Position numbers and translations under genes: made by a program
Assembly (NCBI GenBank): GCA_037176845.1
Contig: JAYKXP010000015.1
Coordinates: forward strand, 800,219 to 864,218
Origin: Paramarasmius palmivorus
Lineage: Eukaryota > Basidiomycota > Agaricomycetes > Agaricales > Marasmiaceae
DNA length: 64,000 bases
Direction of reading: 5' to 3'
Part shown: positions 10,778 to 23,087 of the stretch, in pieces
Layout of the letters: every line of letters begins with the position of its first letter
Position numbering within the stretch: position 1 is the first letter of the stretch
The notes under the pieces: generated by a model
Told to the model about the DNA's origin: nothing
The model's database searches: none
The model's input: the letters and a program-made list of their open reading frames with translations, nothing else

Positions 10778-12680
10778 TAAGAAGACCTGAAACTCCCCTC
10801 CGAGTTGCTTTCGGATTCTCCGTCGCTAGAGAAACTCTCGGAACCACCATCTGGGATAGCAATTAACGTTTTAACCTAAGGCACCCAAGCTCGAGGACCA
10901 TGGTGACGGAAAGAACGTAATGACCACCTCTAATGGATCATTCTCCTCTGAACCTGTTCAATTATCTCCGTTTCAAGGTTCATACGGGCCACTCCCTTGT
11001 CTTGAATGGCGTCTTCTCGGTCTACAATATTGAAGCATGAGGTATCCATCAGGCGATGTCCGACATTCATACCCAGTTCCGCGCTATCGAAATCGAGAAC
11101 AACAACGGGGCGAACCCCTTCCGCTGCTCGGAAGTCGTTTAGCCCATCACTGACATTTTGGCAGAAGATGTCGACATAGTAGTCGATGGTTTCATTGAAG
11201 ATTGCTACGCGATAGGGTCGGGATCTACGATTCCTCCTACGACAAAGATCCTGTCAGTTCCCATATATCAAACGAATTGATCCAAGTACCTTTGACTCGT
11301 TCCGAGGCTGTGAAGTAATCAGCTTTGTGACGTGGCCAGTTCTTCTTAGCGCATGCATAAGAGCAGTAAATGACCATTCCGCACGACGAACAGCGCCGAA
11401 ACTTCACATCTCTGTCCTTGTTTGAACACTGGCACGAACGTCAGACCAGTGGATGTGCGCAGAAGCTTGAACCTACCTCATCATAGTCACACAGATCTGA
11501 ACCTGGCTCCTTCGAATCCTTTCGTATATCGTCAAGACAACCTACGTTCTCCATCCCAGACTTCCGAAAGAAACTCGTGACGTTCCTCCAGAGATCTCTC
11601 CCACTCCGTGGTTACATATTTCGTGATCGACCTTGTGAACCGACGAAAAACCGATGGGTAGACGAGAAGTCGGGAGATGCGCTCCAATACCTCCCCTACC
11701 ACATCCCCAGACTCTGCATCCCGAGCTCTGCACACATTCCTCCGTCGCTATAATACCCCGCTGCCCCTACGATGAACTTGAAGAGCCCTGCCTGCAGAGC
11801 TAGATGGATGGTCCAGGAATCGTTTGAGTAGCTCAAGGCAGATGGTCGCTGTCGTGAATACACGATTGAGATGACGTAAGAGCGGGGCCGCAGCAGTCTT
11901 CCTGACAGAACCTTCACAAGGGCCGAAACACATCCACGAGCGAGGTGCATTATGAATCATGGTGGAAGTACTGTAACACAGGGAGATGATGACCATGGTA
12001 TGATTGAGCCCCGCGAGCGTGAGATCGATATCCACAGTGGATACTCGATACTTTGTTGCAAAGTTTCTCAGCGCCTCGATCCCCAGTGCAACGATGTCAC
12101 TGTCTGGATCGGAAATGATGTATCCGGTAAGCCCTTCAACAAGCTTGATATCCTCCGTGTGAAGGATTGTCAGAAGGAACGCGGCCCACTTGATAGTCAT
12201 CGCATGATGCGCGTCGTGAAGCTTGGGCCATAGTCAGGCTATGAGCGGTAGGAGGAATTGCCCTTGTTTCCGAAAGAAGCAACACAACCTGCTTCCTCGT
12301 TTCGGAGGAGTAGCGTTGTTGCCACAGGCAAGTATGATTGGGAGTAGGTGTAGGATGCGGCCACGAAAGTCGAGGCCATGCTGCGTAGTTGGAAGCTGTT
12401 GAACGAGAGCAAACTCCTCGAAAAAGCATTTGACCCATGTCCCAATCGAATTGGTCTAGTGTTTGAGGAAAATGCCTTTGTAATACACTTCCTCTCTCTC
12501 CGAAATGTAGTGTTATGGAAAGCAAGAAAGGCAAGGATATCGAGCGCTGAGCGACAACTGGGGCTTGGGTCGGATAAATTTGAGGGATTCGGAGGAATTC
12601 GAAGCCGCTGTAATGATTTCACTGCAGAGTGAGTCGACGAAAAAAAGATTTCTATCCGGGATGTTGAAAGAATCTTCCAT
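10778..12680 (-). pseudogene. MYND zinc-finger pseudogene, copy C
   Basis: The original ATG is at 12680 (MEDSFNIPDRN), but a run of seven T shifts the frame within 12 codons. The SLQRLRIPPN block is then read in another frame, the frame changes again after FHNTTF, and in-frame stops follow (near 12440 and at the end of the LLPLIA block near 12240). Internal deletions remove part of the HPSSASEAL block near 11800 and of the following YY segment. Homology continues into the MYND exon (11300-11430) and the C-terminal exon (to about 10780), both still recognisable. The intron 1 donor is GAG|GTAGGT. It is clearly inactivated and is sister to copy B. Confidence 0.8.
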
Positions 12681-13068
12681 GTCGGGCTCTAACCTGTGAT
12701 TGTTTTAGCTCTGGAGAAAAGGAACCAATATCCCAAGCATGTACCTGTTCCAGGTTTCCAATGCCTAGCTCTTGCTTTACTGGACAGGATTTGCCACCGG
12801 AGGAGGGAGAGGACAGGGAAAAGAATAGAAGAGCAATTTCATTATCTGAGGAACAGGATGGGCGTGATGGAATAGGAGGATGATGTGGCTGTGCCGATCC
12901 AACAGTGCAGTTCCGAGTCTCCGAGTTGTACGTACACACCTCGAGAAATCATACGCTTGTTGCACTACTGTACATATAAGAATACCACAAGCGTAGACAC
13001 ATAGTCCAACTCAGGGTCTAAGCCCTTCCCAAAGCCTCTTCAGACACCGTGTTCATGGTCCATGATCA
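12681..13068 (-). promoter_or_regulatory. Promoter relic of MYND copy C
   Basis: Keeps the array's promoter layout: 5'UTR intron acceptor next to the ATG, ATTATCTGAGG (an AGATAA GATA-type core on the minus strand) at 12841, and TGTGGCTGTGCC at 12884-12895. The 3' flank of copy D lies in the right part. Confidence 0.45.
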
Positions 13069-14974
13069 TCAGCCCTTCTCCCCATCTGGAATACCCACCA
13101 CCGTTACGACTGGCCAGGCACTTAAGGGCCTCAGTCCTGGAAAGAATGCTACTACAACCAGCTCCAGTGGATCACCGTGGCTTGAGCTCGATACATGTTC
13201 GACAATTCGCTCGTGGTTCCCGGGCAGTAATCGCTTGTCCTGAAAGATGTCTGCTTGGCTCGAGATATTGAAGCATGAAGTGTCCATTAGTTGATGTCCC
13301 ACACGTGCTTCTGGTTCCAACTGGGCGAAGTCAAGCACGAGGATAGGATGAACGTCATCCTTATAGTGCTCGTTAGATCCCGAGAATCCCTTCAGTCGTT
13401 CGACGATTTCTTTTTTGAAGAAGTCGACATAATCTTCAATGACCTCGTGAAAGATCCCTTTTTCAATGGGGCCAGGTAATAACTCCCTTTCTAAACGGAC
13501 ATCTATCAGTACGTAGACGAAACGAGAGGAACTGAAGCGACCTTTTACATCTTGGGAATCCCTTGAGCAGTCAGCTTTGTGCTGCGGCCAGTTCTGCTTG
13601 GCACAGGCATGAGAGCAGTAAACAACGTTTCTGCATGATGAACAAAGGCAATACGTGACATCTTCATCTTCATTTGTACACTGGTGCAGTCGTCAAAAGG
13701 GGTATCAATGGAGAAAAGCTTAATTGGATACTTACTTTGATATTGTCACATAATCCCGACCCCGAGGTCTTCAACACCCTCCGGATCTCCTCGACACAAT
13801 CCATGTTATCCAGGCATGACTCCCAGACTACAGACAGGGTCTCGTGATCTTTCTCGACCAACTCCTCCCACTCCGTAGTAGCATACTTCTTGACCGATCT
13901 CGTAAACTGACGAGCAACCGATGGATACACGAGAAGGCGGGAGACTCGTTCCAAAACATCCGCAACCACATCAGCAAGGTTGCATTCACGCTGAGCTTCA
14001 CTGGTCCACTTTCCATCATCATAGTACGGCGCAGCCTTTACGAACGCCTTCAATAGCCCTGCATGTAGTGCTTCAGTTGCACCATCAGGGTAGTCTAGAC
14101 ACTCCTTGAGCAGGCTCAAGCAGATCTTGACGGTGTTTATGCCTGTGGTAAAACCCTTGGAGTTGTGAGGGTACCGTGCGAGCGTTGGCCGTGATAAAAG
14201 CCCCAAGAGGACCTTTACAAGAGCTGTAACACCTCCGCGAGCAATAAAAGGGAGATGGGCAGTTGCAGATGGATAGAGACACGGGTTCATGATGAGAAGA
14301 TTAATCTCGAACCATCTAAGGGTGTCGGGCTCCACGATAGTGTGTCGACACGAGTGCGCAAAGCGTAGCATCTCATGGATGGCCACTCCGGCGACATCTC
14401 CGGAAGTCGAGGATGCCAGGCATTGTTCGAGTTCTTGTATGAAGCTGAGATCGTGGCTAACGCGAGTGCAGACGATGACATTGGCCCACCTGAAAGCTGC
14501 CGGATGGGAGACTTTCATGAGTTTAAGCCATGTCTTCGCCACGAGGGGAACTAGGAATTGGCCTTGACTCCGAAGGAGGATAGATGTCCGATTCGACTGT
14601 TCTTGTGGATTTATCCCAAACGTGACGAGGACCGGTAGCAACGATAAAATTTGCTCGCGGAAGACAATGCCACGTTCCGTGGTTGGCTCTTCCTCAGCGA
14701 GGACAAACTGCTCGAGAAAGCATCGGTACCAAGCCGCGATAGAGCTTGACCAATGTTTGAGTATGACGTTCCTGAAATATGTTTCTTCGTTCCATGATGT
14801 GGTGTTGTGATAGCTGAGAAACGCGAGGATATTGAGTGCTGACTGGCATTGGGTGCTCGGTTTGGATATATCGGGAGACTGGGGAGGATTTCCAAGGGTA
14901 CCTAACGACCTGAGAGCAGAATAAGTCGATGAAAAGAGTTTTCGGTCTGGAACGAATCCGAATGGGCTCTGCAT
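13069..14974 (-). CDS. MYND zinc-finger protein, copy D
   Basis: Exons 14974-13736, 13680-13542 and 13490-13069. The ATG at 14974 (MQSPFGFVPDRK) is chosen because it follows directly after a clear 5'UTR intron (GTGCGA donor, CTAAAC branch, GCCAG acceptor); the frame stays open upstream to a TTG at 15043, but that part is intron. Finger ligands: LCDNIK|C across intron 1, then CSSC, YCSHAC and HKADC. The C-terminal exon carries PILVLDFA, CFNISSQ and VVVAFFPG and ends with a Lys-Gly at 13069. The intron 1 donor is AAA|GTAAGT. No defects seen. By its FLEQFVLAEEEP and TERG blocks it groups with copies F and G. Confidence 0.85.
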
Positions 14975-15277
14975 CCTGGCGCATTCAAACCTTGGTTTAG
15001 ATGAGGAAATGAAACGTTGCGTAGTTGCTCGCACCTTTTCCAAATCCCTAATGCCTGATTCCTACGTCGCAAGCCAAGTCTAGATACGAGAAAAGGCTAG
15101 AACTTGAAGAGATAAGAAGAGGAACTCCATTGTCTAAATAAGGGTACCCGTAGAAGCAGGGAAAAGGTCAAGCTGTGGCTGTGTCACAGTGCGGTCCAGT
15201 ATTCCGTCGAACTCGAGATTTGCGTATGTTACGAAGTATTGCATTCATGCTATTCGACGCTACAAAACGTATGTGCG
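14975..15277 (-). promoter_or_regulatory. Promoter region of MYND copy D
   Basis: Holds the 5'UTR intron, a diverged form of the GATA-like box (CCATTGTCTAAAT near 15127) and TGTGGCTGTGTC at 15174-15185, about 200 bases before the ATG. Confidence 0.5.
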
Positions 15278-17277
15278 CTAACTAACTTCCTCCAAACCTG
15301 CCTTACCCTCCGTCTCGGTCGAACCATCGTCCGAGTCAGTACCTGATTCGCCATCTGGAATCCTGACCGACATCACAATCGGACAGACGTCCAAAGGCCA
15401 CGGCGAGGGAAAGAACGCTACTGTAACGAGCGTTTCCGAATAGTCACTGGATACCGAATCTGATGCGAACTCCTCAATGATTCGCTTTTTACTAGTTTGT
15501 AGCAACCGTCCGTCTTGAAGAATCTCTTCTCGGTCCACGATATCGAAGCACGAAGACTCCATCAGCTGATGTCCAAAGTTCAGCTCTAGATCCGTCTCCT
15601 CAAATTCAAGGAAGAGAACCGGATTGGTGTCCCCTTTTGAACGTGTTTCGGCGTTGAAGTATTCTAATCGTTCGGAGATGTCTTTGTGGAAGGTATACAC
15701 ATATTCCTTGACGACTTCTAAGAAGACAGCCCTTTCAATAGGGCCAGGTGTGCATGTTCCCGCTGAGAACAGATTTCGTCAGTTTCAATATGGGATCAAG
15801 CAATATATGAGACTACCTTTTTGCAGCTGTGTTGATCTCAGGCAGTCGTCCTTGTGTTGAGGCCAGTTTTTCTTGGCACATGCCCGTGAGCAATAAACCA
15901 CACCTTTGCAGGACGAGCATCGTAGGTATTTAATAACATTCCTTTCGTCATTCTCCTGGTCATTTTCTTCATCTAGATCAAGATTCGGACACTGAAAAGA
16001 TAGGAATGCAAGGATTGTCGACAATATAGTAAAACGTTGAAACATACCTCTTCGTAGTCGCACACTGACCAGTCTGGATCCATCAATATCTCCCTTATGT
16101 AGCCGAGGCAATCCACGTTGTCTAGGCAGGCCTCCCAGACCTCCCAGATACGCTTGTGGTTTTCCTCTACTGATTCCACCCACTCGTCCGTAACATATTT
16201 CGTAATGGACTTTTGAAAGCGGAGAAGAACTGATGGATAGACAAGAAGCCGGGAAATGCGCCCTAATACGTCCGCAACCATGTCGCCAAAATTGCGTTCC
16301 CAGTCGTCTGTGTCCATTTCTGTTCCGTCACTATAATATTCCGCCCCTTTTACAACCACTTTCAATAGCCCAGCCTCTAGAGCTTCAGATGCACTGGAAG
16401 GGTGTTCCAGGCACTGCTTGAGTAGGCTGAAGCAGAGCCTAACAATCGTAATCCCGGTATCGAAGCCCTCGGTATTGTTCTGATACTTCGCGAGTGTTGA
16501 TCGTGATAATAGCCCCGAAAGGACGCTCACAAGGGCTCGAACGCCTCCGCGAGCAAGAAATGGGACATGAAGTGGAGAGTCGGGGTCGAAACATGGGTAG
16601 AGAATGATCATGAACATGTCAAACTCTGAGAGCTTGTCGAAATCAACCAAAGAACGCCGACACAATAACGCGAAGCGCGACATTTCTCGTATAGTCAGTC
16701 CGACAACATCTTCCGCTGTCATGAAACTGATTATCCCCTCGAGCTCTCCGGTCAGCTCAGAGTCCCTGCTGTGACAGATGATAAGGACGAAAGCGGTCCA
16801 CTTGAAGGTGGCCGGATGGCTTGTCTCGATGAGCCTGAACCATGCCTTGGCCGTAAGAGAGATGAGAAATCGTCCTTGATTCCGGAGGAGAATAAATGTC
16901 CAATGCGAGCGTTCCTCCGGATCGTTGCTGAAGAGTAAAAGGCTTGGTAATAACCACACCATTCGATCACGAAAGTCGAGTCCAGTTGGCGTAGTTGGGT
17001 CTTCGGCAAGGATATACTCCTCGTAAAAGTATTTGTACCAGGGTCCAATGGAGGTCGACCAATGCTTGAGCACGACATTCTTGAAATAAGCTCCTTCGTC
17101 CCATGGTGTAGTATTATGGTAAGTGAGAAATGCGATGATATCGAGGGCCGAACGAGACTGAGGATTAGGATGTGATATGTCTGGTGCTTTTGAAGGGGCT
17201 CCGAGTCTGCCCAGCGCCTTCAAAGCGGTATGGGTCGACGAAAAGAGTGATCTATCCGGGATGGAGTAAGGATCCAT
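15278..17277 (-). CDS. MYND zinc-finger protein, copy E
   Basis: The start is MDPYSIPDRS at 17277. Exon 1 runs to about 16050 with all family blocks. The finger reads VCDYEE|C, then a longer acidic spacer (DLDEENDQENDERN) before CSSC, YCSRAC and HKDDC. The C-terminal exon ends in an acidic Ser/Asp tail (SGTDSDDGS) at 15278. The intron 1 donor is GAG|GTATGT. With copy H it forms a subgroup marked by DPTTPTGLDFRDRM and by EKAGS/EGKAG-type tails. Its upstream region lacks the TGTGGCTGTG block found before A-D, F and G. A 5'UTR intron (donor GTACGA, acceptor TTCTAG) is present. Confidence 0.85.
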
Positions 17278-18417
17278 GGTCCGCGATACCTAGAAAAACG
17301 AAACGTCAGCGCGTCAGCACTACTCCTACCAGGTCGTGAACCTCGTACCTTTTCCAATATTCAATTTAGACCACTCGGGGATGCTTCTAAGCCGAAAAAA
17401 TTCTGGGTGATGGCAAGTAAGAGGGAAAGGATCTCATTCTTCCGGGTCATCAAAAGATGTCAAAAGAAGGAGATGAGCGCCCTGGGAGACCGGTGGTCCG
17501 GCGGTGGTCCACGGATGTCGCTAGGGCTTCGACATTTGACAAACAACTTCAAGCCTGTTCAGCTCAAGCCTCAAGGTCTTGCCAATCATGCTCGAATATC
17601 GCCTCGCTGGTACACCTATGACGCAAAGAAGAAGTTGGAAGGCACAAACTCGGAGATGAACAGGTGCTAATTCTGCTTTTTTTTTTTCTTACTCATACTC
17701 AATCAATCTTAGGTCTCATAGTCGCTGTCCTAGAGCAGAAATCAGCCCTTGCATATCTTGAATGGCGTCTAGTGTGTCGGAAGTGGCTTCTGTGTCGATA
17801 GGTGGGAATGAGATTGGGAAGGATAGTAGTGAGTGGCCTCAGTTCTTATTCCGTTCGCTACTGACAGATACGAAAACTCCTCACTTTAGCTCGCTTGACC
17901 TTCTTGAAGAAATATAAAGACCGCTGCCAATAGGCCCACCATCCATCCAACGCGACTGGTAGTTCAGTCGCCCTACTAGACAACTTGCAAGAAAACTGGT
18001 TTTCCATCTCCGGAGTCCAGTCCCGTACACAACGGACATAATACGATATTCACATAGCTGCAGAGTATCTTCGGTTGCTTGAAGCCATATGTGTCCCCGA
18101 ATCGCATTTCATGCATCGTGCGTGTGGTTCCTCATGCTCGGGCTGTCGTCATTGTAACTCTCTCCTTCAGGTACCCACATGCATCTCCGTCGAGTCCTTG
18201 AGCATACCGCCAATACCTTAGGCAACACCAGCTGGGACGTCTGGAAAAGACGGGCACGATGACACAATCCCTCGCTATGTATCATTTCCTTTGTTGGGAA
18301 TTTCGCTGCTCGCAACGATTTTCCGAGTGGAACAGTTTCAGGATATACTATTATCACTGCTTTTAGGTATACAACAATTACAAATGCTCATCTCTGTAGT
18401 ATTGTCCGGGGGCAACA
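17278..18417. other. Long spacer between MYND copies E and F
   Basis: The left part is the copy E promoter, including its 5'UTR intron and a GATGAGCGC block near 17472 that also occurs before copy H. A T-run lies at about 17678-17690. The middle (17690-18400) holds only short open frames on either strand with no family resemblance. No RNA gene recognised. Confidence 0.35.
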
Positions 18418-20314
18418 TCATCGTCTTCCGGGAATGTTGACTACCATCACAACTGACCAGGCAATCAAGGGTAGTAGTCCCGGAAAGAATGCTACTACAA
18501 CCAACTCTAGCGGATCATTGCGGTGTGAGCTTGATGTGTATTCCATTATTCGCTCTCGGTTCCCGGGCAGCAATCGCGCATCCCGAACAACACGATCTCG
18601 GTCGACAATATCGAAGCGCGAAAACTCCATGAGTTGATGTCCTAAGTTCAGTTCCATCACCGTCAAGTCGAATTCGAGAACGAGAATGGGATGAACCTCA
18701 TCCTTGTAAAATAGTTTGATTGCTGCTTCGAATACCTTCAGCTGCTCAGTGATTTCTTCACCAAATTTGTGCACGTAGTTTCCGACGATTTTGAGAAAGA
18801 TCGCTACTTCAATGGGGCCAGGCATCGACGTTCCCTCTATAACAGACGGATATACGTCAATTTCGAGATGAAACGAGAAGGAAGAAATTGACCTTTGAGA
18901 AGTTTTGTGTCTCTTGAGCAGGTATCTCTATGCCGTGGCCAGTTCCTCTTGGCGCATGCGTAAGAGCAATAAACAACGTTGTTGCATGACGAGCAGAGGC
19001 GGTACTTCACATTCTTCGAGTGTTGGTTTGGACACTGAAGCAAGCGTTAGAAGGGTACCACGCAGAGGAGGTCCAGCTTACATCGACAAAGTCACATAAT
19101 CCCGATCCTTGTTCCTTCAAGCCGCTTCGAATCCTCTTGATATGATCCAAGTTATCAAGACATGACTTCCAGACTTTCGAAAGAAACTCGTGGCTCTTCT
19201 CGAGCGATTTCTCCCACTCCTTCGTAACATACTTCTCGACTGATCTTGTAAAGCGACGGATAACTGATGGATAGACGAGAAGTCTGGAGACACGTTCCAG
19301 TACATCTCCAAGAATTTCGCCAAGGTTGCGTTCAATTTGATCATCATCAAACCACTGCCCATCGTTGTAGTATGGCGCGGCCTTGACGATGATCTTCAGG
19401 AGCCCCGCTTGTAGCGCTTCGAATGCACTGGAAGGATAATCCGCACAATTCCTGAGCAGGGTTAAGCAAATCTTGGCAATGATGAGGCCTATCCCAGAGC
19501 ATCCGGACCTGCCATTGAGATAACGTGCGAGCGTTGGCCGTGATAGGAGCGCCCAGGTCACTTTTACGAGAGCAGCAATACCGCCGCGGGCAAGAAAAGA
19601 AGGATGATGGGGAGAATTGAGACGGAAAGATGGGGTGATGATGATCATGAATACCTCGAAGTCTGGAAGAGCATCAGGTTTGAGAGTGGACAACCGACAC
19701 GAGGATGCAAAATGTAACATTTCGCGGATACCTAATCCAGCGACATCTCTGTGTGTCGACCTAAAACTCGTGTCGATCTCTTCTGTGAGTTTGGGATCTT
19801 TGCTCTGAAGAGCGTATAAGAAGAGGGAGGTCCACCGGCGAGCGGCGGAATGGTAAACTTCAGTGAGTTTGAGCCATGTCTGCGCCATGAGGGGAATTAG
19901 AAATTGGCCTTGACTCCGAAGAAGGATGCACAACCGATTCGCTTGTTCCTCTGGACTGTTCCCGAAAGCAACGAGGTCCGGTAGCACCGATACGATTCGG
20001 TCGCGGAAGACAAGGCCACGTTCGGTACTTGGCGCTTCCTCGTCGAGCACATATTGCCCGAGGAAGCATTGGAACCAAGCCGCGATATAGCTTGACCAAT
20101 GTTTCAGCACAACTTTACTGAAATAGGTCCCTTTGTCCCATGGTGTGGTGTTATGGTAGCTGAGAAATGCGAGAATATCTAGTGCAGACTGGCACTGAGT
20201 GCTTGGATTGGAGATGTCAGGAGACTGGGGAGGGTTTCCGAGGGTTTCTAGCAATTTGAGAGCAGAATGCGTCGAAGGAAAGAGTTTTCTGTCTGGAATG
20301 AAGGGATCCCGCAT
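18418..20314 (-). CDS. MYND zinc-finger protein, copy F
   Basis: The ATG at 20314 (MRDPFIPDRK) follows a 5'UTR intron (GTGCGA to AAGCAG). Exon 1 extends to about 19083 and ends LCDFVD before a GTAAGC donor. The MYND exon gives CPNQ, CSSC, YCSYAC and HRDTC. The C-terminal exon has PILVLEFD, RFDIVDRD and VVVAFFPG and stops at 18420-18418 after NIPGRR, shorter than the acidic tails of E and H. No frame defect seen. Closest to D and G by the CFLGQYVLDEE and TERGLVFRDRI blocks. Confidence 0.85.
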
Positions 20315-20603
20315 CCTGGCACGTTCAAACCTGCTTTAGCCAAGGAAAAAATGATTCCACTGTAAGCTCGCACCTTTTCTGGATCCTGACGCTTATTTCC
20401 CTGCTATGAGATCAAAGTCGAGATACAAGGACACCAGAAAGCAGGAACCCAAAGTTGCGAGAAGGGGAACGCCATTATCTAAGGATTCCTGTCGAAGCAG
20501 AAGCAAGGATCAAGAAGAAAAATGAGGTGGCTGTGCCCCATTAGACGGTTAAAATTTTCCAAGGTTTGCTTCTACGGTAAATGTATTCATTCTACTCAAT
20601 CGT
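20315..20603 (-). promoter_or_regulatory. Promoter region of MYND copy F
   Basis: 5'UTR intron next to the ATG, then CCATTATCTAAGG at about 20472-20484 (minus strand CCTTAGATAATGG, containing the GATA-factor core AGATAA), then GGTGGCTGTGCC at 20526-20537. This is the clearest example of the two-box layout. Confidence 0.55.
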
Positions 20604-20800
20604 TTACAAACGCATCGTCATGACCGCCTTCGAACCTCCTTTCACCATTGTACGAGTAATATCTTGATCACCTTCTATAGGACGCACCGCATCGCTAGTA
20701 GGTACTACTACAACGAGCCCCTCCGGTGGGTCACCCAATCTCGTCACTAGAGCAAAAAAAAAAACCAACTCTTCAATGATTCGCTTTCCAGCTACCATTG
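20604..20800 (-). pseudogene. Fragment of a MYND C-terminal exon
   Basis: A short open stretch beginning about KRIIEEL resembles the KRIIEEF segment in the C-terminal exon of copy E and continues with a diverged copy of the following 40 codons, interrupted by an A-run at 20753-20764. It lies between the end of copy G and the copy F promoter and has no finger or N-terminal part. Likely a leftover of a broken duplicate; similarity is modest. Confidence 0.4.
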
Positions 20801-20810
20801 AGTTTTGTTA

Positions 20811-22745
20811 TTATGCCTCTGTTTGTTCGAGCGGCGCGACGCTGCGTGGAATACCAACTACCGTCACGACGGACCAGGCACTCAAAGGCCATAGTCCGGG
20901 GAAGAATGCTACAACGACCAGTTTCGATGAGGCCTCGTGGCCTGAGTTTGATATGTACTCAATCATTCGCTCTCGGTCCGTGGCCAGCAATCGCTTGTCT
21001 TCGAAAACGTCGTTACGGTCCAAGATATCGAAGCGCGAAGGATCCATCAGCTCATGACCTGAGTCCAAGTCTGGCTCCACATCATCAAAGTCGAGAACGA
21101 GAACAGGATACGTACGCATCCTCCTTGAAGTGCGATTCAACGACCTCAAAGACTTCGAGACGCTCGGTGATGTCTTCTCTGAGTGAATGGACGTAGATAT
21201 GAATAACCTCGAGGAATATGTTTTCTTCAATTGGGTCAGGGAATACCGTCCCTTCTACAGCAGAGTTCCATCAGTTCCGTGTAGCTTTAAGTGAGAATGA
21301 GGCTTGTTACCTCTGACGAGCTTCGAGCTCTTTGAGCAGTCCTCCCTATGCTGCGGCCAGTTACTCTTAGCGCATGAATGAGAGCAATAGACAGCGGCTC
21401 CACATGACGAACAGCGATAATACTTTGGATCGTTCTCTTGGTTTGAACACTAGCACTGGCGTTAGAAACTTGAGTACATAAGGAAAAGCTTTGAACTTGC
21501 CTCGGCGTAGTAACACAGTCCCATACCCGGTTCCTTCAGCACGCTCCGTATGATCTCGACATGAGCGACATTATCCAAACACGACCTCCATATATCTGCA
21601 AAATACTTGTGGGTTTTCTCCAGCGAATTCTCCCATTCCGAAGTAACATACTTTCCCTTCGATTTCTTGAACCGACGAGCAACGGATGGATAGACGAGAA
21701 GTCGAGAGACGCGAACTATTACATCTCCAATGACATCACCAAGGTTCTGCTCGCATTGGTTTCCATCTGCCCCCTTTCCATCGTTATAATACGGCGTAGC
21801 CTTGATGACCACCTTCAAGAGCCCGGCATGCAGCGCTTCGGCCGCATTTGAAGGATAGTCCAGACACCGCTGGAGCAGTCCGAAGCAAGTCTTGACGATA
21901 GTAATTCCTGTTCCAGAACTCCTGGGATTGGAATGGTGATGTGCAAGCGCCGGCGGTGATAGCAGCCCTGAGAGTGCTTTAACAAGGGCCGCAACACCAC
22001 CGCGAGCAAGGAAAGAAAGATGGAGTGGGGTGGATGGATAGAGGCACGGATACATGATGAGCACGAACAGATCAAAACGCTCGAGGATGTCGGATTCGAA
22101 ACTCGAAGCTCGACACGAATATGCAAGGCGTAAGAGCTCGCGAATGACTATGCCAACAACATCTCTTCCTGTCGCGGAGTTGATCCCTTCTTGGATCTCT
22201 TCTATAAGCATTTCATCTCTACTAAGGAGAGCAGAGAGAATGAGGGTAGTCCACCCAGAGGCTGCCGGATGGTGGAACTCAGTGAGCTTGAGCCATGTCT
22301 TCATCATGGAAGAAATGAGGAATCTTCCTTGGCTAGTAAGAAGGATGGAACACGTCCGTTTGGACCGACCATGTGGATCGCTACCATAAGTAGGAAGTAT
22401 AGGCAGTACCGATACGATTTTGTCGCGAAAGACGAGGCCACGTTCCGTGGTTGGCTCCTCTTCGGTGAGCACAAATTGCTCGAGGAAGCACCGATACCAA
22501 TCTGCGATAGAGGTCGGCCAATGCTTCAGCACAACGTTCTTGAAATAGGTCCCCTCGTCCCATGTCGTGAGATTGTGGAAAGTGAGGAATGCGAGAGCAT
22601 CGAGTGCTGACCAGCACTGGGTGCTTGGATTGGAAATGTCAGGGATTTTAGGGGGTTTTCCAAGATTGGATAGTGCCTTTAGGGCAGCATTGGTCGAAGG
22701 AAAGAGTCCTCTGTTGGGAATGAATGAGTCTCTCATTAATGGCAT
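20811..22745 (-). CDS. MYND zinc-finger protein, copy G (frameshift in last exon)
   Basis: The first ATG after the 5'UTR intron is at 22745 (MPLMRDSF); the ATG aligned with other copies is at 22736. Exon 1 and the MYND exon (LCYYAE|C, CSSC, YCSHSC, HREDC) are intact, and the intron 1 donor is GAG|GCAAGT, a GC-AG donor. In the C-terminal exon a tandem 4-bp duplication (TACGTACG at 21109-21116) shifts the frame. The original frame then stops at 21087-21085, while the following frame still reads PVLVLDFDD and VVVAFFPG down to 20811. The protein as written lacks most of the C-terminal domain. It may be a very young pseudogene or a C-terminally truncated form. Confidence 0.7.
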
Positions 22746-23087
22746 GGCCAATCTGTAAAGCTTTCAGACAAGAACTGCAGGAGCCCACTGTAGCTCGCAC
22801 CTCCGAATACTAATGCCTAGTCCCTCAGTCGCGAATCAGGACAGTAAGAGAAATATGAACGTCGAAGAGAGAAGGAGAAAAGAAGCCCCATTATCTAAGG
22901 ATCCTCTGGCCAGCGTGAAGCAAAAACAAGGGCAAGGAAGGAATCATAAAGGATGTGGCTGTGTTGCGTTTGCGTTGACTAGAATGTTCTGCAAAACCAG
23001 AACGTTTCCCTCAAAGGATGTTTGCAAAGGTAACAAATTTTCAATTATATTCTTTATTCTACCCAATGACCTACAAAACGTATTGTA
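22746..23087 (-). promoter_or_regulatory. Promoter region of MYND copy G
   Basis: 5'UTR intron ending TTTACAG seven bases before the ATG; CCATTATCTAAGG at about 22888-22900; TGTGGCTGTGTT at 22954-22965. Same spacing as in copy F. Confidence 0.5.

Noticed and set aside
14975..15043. N-terminal extension of MYND copy D from a TTG at 15043
   Set aside because: The extra codons are 5'UTR intron sequence with donor, branch and acceptor; the ATG at 14974 aligns with the paralogues.
17407..17670. Plus-strand open frame upstream of MYND copy E
   Set aside because: It overlaps the copy E promoter block shared with copy H and has no domain; best read as regulatory sequence.
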